Part shown: in pieces, positions 10,226 through 18,156 of the stretch
Position numbering within the stretch: the stretch's first letter is position 1
How the letters are laid out: every line of letters begins with the position of its first letter
Assembly (NCBI RefSeq): GCF_021354595.1
Contig: NZ_JADWYJ010000001.1
Location: forward strand, 969,446-1,033,445
Origin: Maribellus sp. CM-23
Lineage (GTDB): Bacteria; Bacteroidota; Bacteroidia; Bacteroidales; Prolixibacteraceae
Length of the DNA stretch: 64,000 bases
Direction of reading: 5' to 3'
Made by a program: the position numbers and the translations under genes
Notes under the pieces: generated by a model
The model's input: only the letters and a program-made list of their open reading frames with translations
Databases searched by the model: none
What the model was told of the DNA's origin: nothing

Positions 10226-13200
10226 TTATAAGTTTAAGTTTATCCCAAATGAGAGTGTTCTGTAATGCGGATAAGTCCATCCGAGGTTTTCGGGATCAAT
10301 ACCCGAAGGCAGATGATCAAAAGTGAACAGATTTTCTCCGCTAAAGAAGACTTTTACATTTTTCAGATGTATCCGTTGCAAAATGCTTGCAGGCAAATTA
10401 TAGCTAAGCGTAATGTTCTTCACCCGCAGGTAAGCCGCGTTACTCAAGAATTTATCAGATACTCTCTGGTTGGCGCCCTGCGAACTACCGGCGTTTTCAT
10501 AAATCCGGCCATAGAAAGCATTGGTGCTATTCTCCGGAGTCCAGATTTTTCCCACCTGGTCTTTATAAACAGTTCCATATTGATCGGACATGGGGAACTT
10601 GATATTACCTCCGATCCACGCGTCGCGTTTCCCAACACCCTGAAGTATAAACGAAAGTCCTAAGCCATTCCATTCGGCATTTCCGTTGAAGCCGTATTGG
10701 AATCGCGGGCGGCTGTTTCCGATTATGGTGCGGTCGCCCGGGTCACTAACAGTATTATCGCCCTGATCGATAATGTTGACGCTGGTTTCGTTATCCATCA
10801 GGTTTTTATACTTGATGTCTCCCACATGAGAGGTTACACCTTTAATGCTCACCACATCGCTGCGTAAGGCACCGGTTTCGTCAAAATCACTTTCGGTATA
10901 GAAACCATCGGCAACATACCCCCAGATTTCGCCAATCTCCTGGCCTATATAATAAGGGGCCGAAAGCAATTTCGTTTCATTTTTATACTTGGTAATTTTT
11001 GAGCGGGAATCGTAGATATTGAAACCAAGACCATACTTTACTTCCCCGGCATTTCCTTTCCAGTTTATGGAGAATTCCCAGCCGTTTGTTTCCATATCGG
11101 CAGCGTTCTGGTCGGCAGCAGTGGCTCCTGCAACAGCCGGGAGCTCCTCGCCCGGTCCTAACATCCCGATGGTGTTGCGTTGGTAAATATCAAAGGTTCC
11201 GGTGAGTTTCTGGTTCAGGAAACCAAAATCGATACCTCCGTTGATAGTATTTACCTGTTCCCAGGTGTAGTTGGCCCGAACCATACGCATATTCCCGATT
11301 GTCTGAGGCTCAACACCGTTGTAAATCCATTGCCCGTCAACAACCGGCAGTGTTGGCAAATAGCCGTAATTGCCAATATCCTGGTTTCCGAGCGTTCCGT
11401 ACGAACCTCTTAGTTTCAGTTGCGAAATAACTTTTTCGGCCCCTTTCATAAAAGGCTCATTGGCCATGTTCCAGGCTGCCGACACCGAGGGGAAAAATCC
11501 GGAACGGTAATCTTTCGGGAATTTTGATGAAAGATCGTAACGTCCGTTAAATTCAATAAAATATTTCTGTGCGTAGTTATAATTTGCCCGGAAGAAACTT
11601 CCGCGAAGTGCATACTGACTGTAGGCATCGCTCGTTTGCGAAGGAGTTGCTCCATTTGTTCCGCTCAACGAGGGTAAATCATTGCTGATCATGTTATACG
11701 CCTGAGAATAAATGTACCGGTAATCGTTGTACTCCTGGTTGTAACCCGCCACAAGCGTAACATTGTGTAGTTTGTTAAAAGTATTGGAGTAATTGGCGTA
11801 AGCATTGATGGTGGTGTACCGTGTTGACGACCTTGTGGTTGTAAACGGATCAGTAGATGTGGAAGGCTTTATACTTTCCGCCAGTCCCTGATGTACCTGA
11901 AAGTAATTGGCATAAGCCTCATAATCATTCATACTTAACTGAAATGAATATTCCAGAATGGCACTCAGACCTTTAAGCGGTTTGAGTTCTGTACGTGAAA
12001 ATATACGGCTATCGTCGCTTACACTTTTTGACGCCTTGGCCATGCTAATAACATTGGCCGGGGTCATAACCAAATACTCTTCGCCGTCGGTTCCGTATGG
12101 CAGCATTCCATCCGGATGGTACGACGGAAGGTTGGTTTTCCAGATTCCCAGCTCGCTGCTTCCGTCCAGGAAAGGATAGCGCTTATCTCCGCTATTGTAC
12201 TTCATATCCATTGAAGTGCTCAGCCAGGGTGTGATATCGCCACTTACATAGGACGAAACGTTGGTCCGGGTAAATGCATCTTTTCCGCTAACCAGAATAC
12301 CATCTTCATCGGTATAGCCAACCGAAATACGATAATTGATCTTTTCACTTCCTCCCTGTACCGAAATATTGTGGTTTTGTTTCCACGAGGTTTCAAACAT
12401 GTCTCCCATAACATCGGTTTGTTTCAGGAAATATTTTGTTCCGTTTACTTCTGTCCAGCCCAGCGGATAATTTTGCGGGTTACTGATATAATCCTGTAGC
12501 AAGCCAACATACGTCTCAATATTCTGCCCCGACCAGATGGATGAATAACCACCATCCTGCAGGGTTTTGATCATATCCGAGGGAGAAGCCAGCTCCGGGA
12601 GGTTGTCTACTTTGGAAAAGGCAAAATTGTTGTTGTAATTGATGGTTAGTTTCTCATTCCGCTTCCCTTTCTTGGTAGTAATCAGAATAACCCCAAACGA
12701 TGCACGGGCTCCGTAAATTGCCGCCGAAGAAGCGTCTTTCAGCACCGAAACACTTTCAATGTCTTCCGGGTTAATCAGGTACAGGTCATTGAAAACAACG
12801 TTGTCAACCAATACAAGCGGTGCTCCGCCGTTAATGGACTCCAAACCCCTGATATTAAAATTATTTCCGCCTCCGGGAACAGCTGACGAAGAAGCAGTAA
12901 ATCCCGGGATGGAGCCTTGCAATATAGCCCCCAGGCTGGTAACCGGCCGGTCGCCCAATACTTCTTCCATTTTTACGGCAGAAACAGCCCCGGTCAGGTT
13001 AACCTTTTTCTGTGTGCCGTATCCTACAGCCACCACTTCTTCCAGGCCAATGGCATCTTCCTGCATCGATACGTTAAGTACAGGATTACTTCCGACGGCA
13101 ATTTCCTGGGTCTTCATTCCAATAAAAGAAAACTGCAAAACAGCACCTTCCGGAATATCCGAAAGGGAGAATTTGCCATCCATATCGGTTACGGTTCCCT

Positions 13201-13678
13201 GAGAAGTGCCTTTTACCAGCACTGTTACTCCGGGAAGAAATTCCCCCTTATTATCGGTGACCGTTCCGCGGACTCCTTTTTGTTGGTCGGGCTGCAGAAG
13301 AGTTTCACCAAAATCGCTCCCTTCTTGCTTTACAATGATATAACGGTCAACAATTTTATAGCTTAGTTTTGTTCCGCTTAGCACCTCATCAAGAATTTGG
13401 GTAATGGTAGCATCCTGTACATTTACGGAAATATTGTTTAGATCTTTCAGGTCTTCACGCTGATAGAAGAAATAAAAATCGCTCTGTTCTTCAATTTCTT
13501 TAAACACGTCTACAATGTTGTTACCGCTTAAAGAAATATTTAACCTGGTTACCTGCGAATAGGTAGAAGCGCTAACGCTTACGAGGCCAAAAAGAAATAT
13601 CGCAAAAGTCAATTTCATTTTTAGTAAAAGTTTTTTCAATGGCCGGTTTAAACCGACCCGGTTTGATCGTTTTTTCAT
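10226..13678 (-). CDS. SusC-like TonB-dependent receptor with STN domain
   Basis: A complete protein of 1150 residues. Order: a signal peptide (about 1-42), an STN secretin/TonB short N-terminal domain (about 45-115, ISLSGNNIVDVFKEIEEQSDFYFFYQRE), a carboxypeptidase-like beta-sandwich (about 135-210, VRGTVTDNKGEFLPGVTVLVKGTSQGTVTDMDGKF), a TonB-box region and plug (EEVVAVGYGTQKKVNLTGAVS onward), then the barrel, ending in LSFGINLNL. The STN domain normally talks to a FecR anti-sigma factor, and a fecR-sigma pair lies directly upstream. The receptor therefore probably senses its substrate and activates its own operon. SusD follows after 5 bp. The fecR-susC gap holds a hairpin. Confidence 0.96.
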   Translation of the reverse strand: MKKRSNRVGLNRPLKKLLLKMKLTFAIFLFGLVSVSASTYSQVTRLNISLSGNNIVDVFKEIEEQSDFYFFYQREDLKDLNNISVNVQDATITQILDEVLSGTKLSYKIVDRYIIVKQEGSDFGETLLQPDQQKGVRGTVTDNKGEFLPGVTVLVKGTSQGTVTDMDGKFSLSDIPEGAVLQFSFIGMKTQEIAVGSNPVLNVSMQEDAIGLEEVVAVGYGTQKKVNLTGAVSAVKMEEVLGDRPVTSLGAILQGSIPGFTASSSAVPGGGNNFNIRGLESINGGAPLVLVDNVVFNDLYLINPEDIESVSVLKDASSAAIYGARASFGVILITTKKGKRNEKLTINYNNNFAFSKVDNLPELASPSDMIKTLQDGGYSSIWSGQNIETYVGLLQDYISNPQNYPLGWTEVNGTKYFLKQTDVMGDMFETSWKQNHNISVQGGSEKINYRISVGYTDEDGILVSGKDAFTRTNVSSYVSGDITPWLSTSMDMKYNSGDKRYPFLDGSSELGIWKTNLPSYHPDGMLPYGTDGEEYLVMTPANVISMAKASKSVSDDSRIFSRTELKPLKGLSAILEYSFQLSMNDYEAYANYFQVHQGLAESIKPSTSTDPFTTTRSSTRYTTINAYANYSNTFNKLHNVTLVAGYNQEYNDYRYIYSQAYNMISNDLPSLSGTNGATPSQTSDAYSQYALRGSFFRANYNYAQKYFIEFNGRYDLSSKFPKDYRSGFFPSVSAAWNMANEPFMKGAEKVISQLKLRGSYGTLGNQDIGNYGYLPTLPVVDGQWIYNGVEPQTIGNMRMVRANYTWEQVNTINGGIDFGFLNQKLTGTFDIYQRNTIGMLGPGEELPAVAGATAADQNAADMETNGWEFSINWKGNAGEVKYGLGFNIYDSRSKITKYKNETKLLSAPYYIGQEIGEIWGYVADGFYTESDFDETGALRSDVVSIKGVTSHVGDIKYKNLMDNETSVNIIDQGDNTVSDPGDRTIIGNSRPRFQYGFNGNAEWNGLGLSFILQGVGKRDAWIGGNIKFPMSDQYGTVYKDQVGKIWTPENSTNAFYGRIYENAGSSQGANQRVSDKFLSNAAYLRVKNITLSYNLPASILQRIHLKNVKVFFSGENLFTFDHLPSGIDPENLGWTYPHYRTLSFGINLNL

Positions 13679-13723
13679 AAATTTGAATGTTTAAAATAAT
13701 TACGACAATTTGTTTTAAGCATT

Positions 13724-13756
13724 AAACGGTGGATATGTGGCGCATCTCCGCCGTTT
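13724..13756 (-). promoter_or_regulatory. Hairpin between fecR and susC
   Basis: AAACGGTGG (13724-13732) pairs with CCGCCGTTT (13748-13756), with further pairing of ATCC/GGAT type inside. It lies in the 103-bp gap between fecR and susC on the minus strand. A comparable hairpin sits in the same place in the second sigma/FecR operon (57112-57141). Possible roles are partial termination or an mRNA processing or stability element that sets different levels of regulator and receptor. Confidence 0.6.
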
Positions 13757-13781
13757 TTAGCTTTTTAGCATTTTGAAATAG

Positions 13782-14783
13782 TTACATAGGCTTTTCAATT
13801 TTTGATATGATTACTTCGTCTTTTATTCCCAAGTTATTTTTATACTTTATTTCAACAGGAAGGAGCAAACTGATCGCCTTAATAATCTGATCAAAAGGTT
13901 TGTTTTTCAGGATGGTTCCGGAAAACCTCAAGTTTTCGGCATCTTTGCTGGTAAAGCTAATTTTAACATTGTACCAGCGCTCCAGTCGAAACGCAATATC
14001 GGCCAATCGCTCCTCATCGAACTCAATCTTCCCGTCAATCCAGCTGCTGTAGAAATCCGTATTAACCGTTCTTATACTGATCCCTTCCAGGTTATCCGGG
14101 ATGTTTATCTGCTCCGAAGGTTTAATGCGGGTAATCGCCTTCCCTTCCAACGTATTTATTTGCACCGAACCTTCAACAAGTGTTACCTGGCTCGAATTTT
14201 CTTCAGCGTACGAAACCACGTTGAACGAAGTTCCCAAAACTTCAACTTCGCTTTTTTTCAGTTTTACCACAAAAGGAACCTTGCTGTGCTCAACTTTGAA
14301 AAAAGCTTCTCCATCCAGCGATATGTCGCGGCTGTCATCACCAAAAGAGTTGGGATATTTTAGTGTGGTTCCCGAGTTTAACCAGATGTGTGTACCGTCA
14401 GAAAGGGTCACTTCCGACATTTGCCCCAGCGGGACCTTTAACTCGGTATACCCCGATATCCCGGTTGAGGGAAATTGCGATTTCACCAATATACCAGCAA
14501 GAAATGCCACAAGCAGAATAGCAGCATACTTCATCACCGACCGGTATAATTGCACTCTCCGAACCTTCATACTGGTTGAAATTCTTTTCCATGAAAGTGG
14601 CAGGGAAAGATTCTGCAAAGGGTGACTTTTCTTTAATTTCTCATGTATTTGTTCAACGCTTTCAAAAACCTCCCCGTTCTCTCCTTCCTCAAGGAGCCGC
14701 ATCAACTCCTGTTCTTCGTCAGGGCTTAGTTCATGAAAGATTTTCCCTGTTGATAGTTCCCAAAATTTATCCCGCGTTTCCAT
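13782..14783 (-). CDS. FecR-family anti-sigma factor
   Basis: A protein of 333 residues. The N-terminal cytoplasmic part (about 1-80) would bind sigma. One transmembrane helix follows (about 83-103, YRSVMKYAAILLVAFLAGILV). The periplasmic FecR domain contains the family signature VPLGQMSEVTLSDGTHIWLNSGTTLKYP and VEVLGTSFNVVSYAEENSSQVTLVEGSV, and the C-terminal DUF4974-like segment contains DIAFRLERWYNVKISF. FecR proteins pass the signal from the STN domain of a receptor to an ECF sigma factor. It lies between the sigma gene (147 bp upstream) and SusC (103 bp downstream), the usual order. Confidence 0.95.
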   Translation of the reverse strand: METRDKFWELSTGKIFHELSPDEEQELMRLLEEGENGEVFESVEQIHEKLKKSHPLQNLSLPLSWKRISTSMKVRRVQLYRSVMKYAAILLVAFLAGILVKSQFPSTGISGYTELKVPLGQMSEVTLSDGTHIWLNSGTTLKYPNSFGDDSRDISLDGEAFFKVEHSKVPFVVKLKKSEVEVLGTSFNVVSYAEENSSQVTLVEGSVQINTLEGKAITRIKPSEQINIPDNLEGISIRTVNTDFYSSWIDGKIEFDEERLADIAFRLERWYNVKISFTSKDAENLRFSGTILKNKPFDQIIKAISLLLPVEIKYKNNLGIKDEVIISKIEKPM

Positions 14784-14930
14784 TGTATCTTTTAAACTGT
14801 TGAATGAATGGGATGGCCCTTTTCTACCATCCCATAACTAAAACCAGACTATTAAAATCCCTGATCTATTTAAAAGACGGAAATAAGGAAGAAAGAGGGC
14901 GACAGCAAAAGCAACTTTTTTGAAAAAAAT

Positions 14931-15509
14931 TTAAATTCCTTTCTTAAGGGACTCGTTATCTGAAGGATGTAAAAGACAGAAAAGATAAAAATCAGTGGGG
15001 TCGAGATTCTCTTTCAGAAAACGATAGGCCCGCCCCATTTGTGTTTTCACTGTATTTTTAGTGATGTGCAGCTTTTGTGCTATTTCAGCATAAGTAAGCG
15101 AATCAAAAACAGCCATCTCAAGGATTTTCCTACGTTGCTCCGGTAGTTTCTGCAAGAACTGGTACAGTTTTGCATATTGTTTTTGTTCATCAAAATACTC
15201 TTCGCTAGCCGGTTCCTTTATATCCTCAATGGGCTCGGTATTTATTATACGCCTTTTCCGAAAATGATCGACAATACCGTTTCGTAACATCAGAAAAAGA
15301 TAATGCTTGACAGAAGACTGAATCTCAAGTTTTTTTCGGTTCTCCCATATCTTGATAAAACAGTCCGATACCAGTTCTTCCGCCAATTGATCATCCTGCA
15401 GCACTTTATGAGCATAAAGTCCCATCTGATAAAAATACTTCTCATGAAGTTGCTTCAAGGCATTTTTATCACCCCTGGCTATATTTTCCCATATAAGTTT
15501 ATCGCTCAA
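14931..15509 (-). CDS. ECF RNA polymerase sigma-70 factor, FecI-like
   Basis: An ECF sigma factor of about 192 residues. Region 2 is visible in NALKQLHEKYFYQMGLYAHKVLQDDQLAEELVSDCFIKIWENRKKL, and region 4 in LPEQRRKILEMAVFDSLTYAEIAQKLHITKNTVKTQMGRAYRFLKENL, with the helix-turn-helix of the -35 binding part. It should direct transcription of the downstream fecR-susC-susD genes when FecR is triggered. The frame is open to a TTG at 15542, but a TACATTTG box at 15529-15536 looks like a -7 element. Starting at the TTG at 15509 (LSDKLIWENIARGD) gives the usual short N terminus, so that start is preferred. Start confidence is modest. Confidence 0.9.
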   Translation of the reverse strand: MSDKLIWENIARGDKNALKQLHEKYFYQMGLYAHKVLQDDQLAEELVSDCFIKIWENRKKLEIQSSVKHYLFLMLRNGIVDHFRKRRIINTEPIEDIKEPASEEYFDEQKQYAKLYQFLQKLPEQRRKILEMAVFDSLTYAEIAQKLHITKNTVKTQMGRAYRFLKENLDPTDFYLFCLLHPSDNESLKKGI

Positions 15510-15638
15510 AGCTGGTATCGTTAGAAAACAAATGTAAAACAAATATCTAAAGGGTAATCATTCAGTTCCCTTCACCCCTCTCAGAATCCATAAGTCCTCC
15601 GTCTAAATATTCAATTCTATCATTCTCTCCGGAATCGT

Positions 15639-18047
15639 TTACTTCCCACTGTCAAGTTCCACCTTGTATTCGTTGGTCTCATCAGGTTCCAGCGATAATT
15701 CGGTATAATCAGAATTGTACAGCAAGCGGATTTTGCCTCCTTTTTCCGAGTAAATTTTTGCACTCACCAGGCGGCTGTTTTTCCAATTCATATCCACCAC
15801 AAAACCACCGCGGCCCTTTAATCCCTTCACACTTCCTTCAGGCCATTCTTCAGGTAAAGCAGGCAGCAAGTGCAACACTCCGGCATGACTTTGCAACAGC
15901 ATTTCGGCTATCCCGGCCGTAGTTCCAAAGTTGGCATCCATCTGAAACGGCGGATGTTGTCCAAACAGGTTGGGCGAAGTACTTTTGCGAAGCACGGTAT
16001 TGAGGCTGTTCTTTGCGTTGTCTCCCTCAAAAACACGCGCATACTGACTGATCAGCCAGGCAGCGCTCCAACCGGTGTGTCCGCCACCGTTGGCAATGCG
16101 GTAATCCAGCGATTTTTTTGCAGCATTCACTAATTCTGGAGTATCCCAGGTATTGATTTGCTCGCCCGGATGCACGGCAAACAAATGCGAAATATGCCGG
16201 TGTCCGGGCTCTACTTCCGGAAATTCGTGGGCCCATTCCATTAAACGGCCGTCCGATCCTATTTTAGGACCTGCTAATTCCTGCCTGACTTCCTTTACTT
16301 CGCGTACAAAATCATTTTCCATCCCGAGCTCTTCGGAAGCATAAATAAAATCGGTAAAAAGCTGCCAAATCACCTGTTGGTCGTGTGCCGGTCCCATGCT
16401 TATCTGGCTACGGCTTCCATCGGGAGCAATAAAGGTATTTTCGGGCGAAACGGCAGGACCGGAAACCAGCTTCCCTGTTTCGGGATCGCTTACCAGCCAG
16501 TCGACATAAAACTCGGAAGCACCTTTCAAAACGGGGTACATCCGTTTCAGAAACTCCTTATCGCCCGTAAAGCGGTAGTGTTCGGCAATGTGCGTACTGA
16601 TCCAGGCACTACCGCCGGTGTGCATTCCCCAACTGGCTGCTTCGCCCGGGGCCGTGTAGCCCCAAACGTTGGTAATAGGGTGAATCACCCAACCCCTGTT
16701 TCCATATTGAACATCGGCCGTTTTGGTGCCGGGTTTTACCAACGACTCCAAAAGATCAAACAACGGCAAATGCATTTCAGACAAGTTGGTCACCTCAGCA
16801 GGCCAGTAATTCATTTGAACATTCACATCGGTATGGTAATCACCGTTCCAGGGTGTTTGAATTTTATTGGCCCACAAGCCCTGCAAGTTGGCCGGCAAAC
16901 ATCCGGGGCGGGAAGAGGAAATCAACAAATAGCGTCCGTATTGAAACATCAACTCAACTAGGTGCGGATCTGAATTGCTTTCGCGGAATAACTCAATCCG
17001 CTTGTCGGTAGGAACGGGCTCAATCTCTGCCGGAGTAAGATCAAGATCTACCCGCGCAAAATAGTTTTGATATTCAGAAAGATGTGCTTTCAATAATTCC
17101 TTGTATGATTTTTTGGATGCGTTTTCAATACTTTTGGCTGTCACCTCAGCATAATCGCGGCCTTTGTATTCGGGGTAATTCAGCACATAATCAGTTGACG
17201 CTGCCAGCAAAAGAATCACTTCGTCGGCATCTTTTACCACTAGTTGAGAATCTTTGTAAGCGATCTTACCATTCTTCGCAATAGCCTTTAAACGGGCCAT
17301 GTAGTGAAGATTCTCGCCTCCTTTTCCGTCGGGCAAAGCATCTGTCATGATTAACTGACCGCCTTCAGCATAGGTTTTAAAATGCTCGGGACGGTCCATG
17401 GTACAGCTAAAAGAGAGCTGCCCCGGTCTATCGGCCGTTAAGCGGGCCACCATCACCTGGTCAGGGTAGCTGGTAAAAATTTCGCGCTGAAAATTCACCT
17501 CATCCCGGGTATATTTTACGCGAACCACGGCATCGTTTAAATCGAGCTCGCGGTAATAGTTTTCAAACTCCGAAGTTTTGCCAAAATCGATGCGCAAATC
17601 GCCCAGCGTTTGAAAACATCCGAACGGCACTTCTGCACCGTTTCCATGTCCGCTACCGGCACCTTTGCATATTTGTGTTTTATTGGTAAGCGCGGTTGCT
17701 TCTTTATATTTCCCTTCAAACAACAACCTTCTTATTTCCTGTTGTGCTTCGCGTGCTTCGGGGTTGTCGTTGTCGTTCACACTTCCCGACCACATACTCT
17801 CTTCGTTCAGCTGGATGCGTTCCTGGTTTACGTCGCCAAACACCATCACGCCCATTGAACCATTTCCCAGCGGTAAGGCTTTTAGCCACTCGCGATCGTC
17901 GCGCCAGCCATTGGGGTCATCCTTAACACTGGCATCGGCGGGTTCGTTGTACCATAATTTAAGATCAGATGTTTTTTCGGGCTGCACATTACAGGCGGCA
18001 AATAAGGCTACCGCAAAAAATAAAATCAGGCTGCGAAGTTTTGTCAT
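15639..18047 (-). CDS. GH95 alpha-L-fucosidase family enzyme (lipoprotein)
   Basis: About 802 residues starting MTKLRSLILFFAVALFAAC, a lipoprotein signal; an open extension to 18125 adds no signal, so 18047 is chosen. It is a clear GH95 member. The N-terminal domain has ALPLGNGSMGVMVFGDVNQERIQLNEESMWSG. The barrel carries DVNVQMNYWPAEVTNL, and SPENTF holds the expected acid glutamate. FQMDANFGTTAGIAEMLLQSH holds the expected catalytic aspartate. Family members hydrolyse terminal alpha-L-fucose (mostly 1,2-linked) or alpha-L-galactose. The classical N-x-N pair is D-V-N here, a variant I recall from other Bacteroidota sequences. It lies 31 bp after the beta-helix gene, so the two are probably co-transcribed. 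Confidence 0.92.
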   Translation of the reverse strand: MTKLRSLILFFAVALFAACNVQPEKTSDLKLWYNEPADASVKDDPNGWRDDREWLKALPLGNGSMGVMVFGDVNQERIQLNEESMWSGSVNDNDNPEAREAQQEIRRLLFEGKYKEATALTNKTQICKGAGSGHGNGAEVPFGCFQTLGDLRIDFGKTSEFENYYRELDLNDAVVRVKYTRDEVNFQREIFTSYPDQVMVARLTADRPGQLSFSCTMDRPEHFKTYAEGGQLIMTDALPDGKGGENLHYMARLKAIAKNGKIAYKDSQLVVKDADEVILLLAASTDYVLNYPEYKGRDYAEVTAKSIENASKKSYKELLKAHLSEYQNYFARVDLDLTPAEIEPVPTDKRIELFRESNSDPHLVELMFQYGRYLLISSSRPGCLPANLQGLWANKIQTPWNGDYHTDVNVQMNYWPAEVTNLSEMHLPLFDLLESLVKPGTKTADVQYGNRGWVIHPITNVWGYTAPGEAASWGMHTGGSAWISTHIAEHYRFTGDKEFLKRMYPVLKGASEFYVDWLVSDPETGKLVSGPAVSPENTFIAPDGSRSQISMGPAHDQQVIWQLFTDFIYASEELGMENDFVREVKEVRQELAGPKIGSDGRLMEWAHEFPEVEPGHRHISHLFAVHPGEQINTWDTPELVNAAKKSLDYRIANGGGHTGWSAAWLISQYARVFEGDNAKNSLNTVLRKSTSPNLFGQHPPFQMDANFGTTAGIAEMLLQSHAGVLHLLPALPEEWPEGSVKGLKGRGGFVVDMNWKNSRLVSAKIYSEKGGKIRLLYNSDYTELSLEPDETNEYKVELDSGK

Positions 18048-18156
18048 TTCTATTGTTGTTGTGTTGTTATTGACTTTTGTTCTTTCAAGAAAAACAGGAA
18101 AATGAATATCCTTCAAATTTACCATTGCTTACCGAACAATTACCGTATTCTTCTTA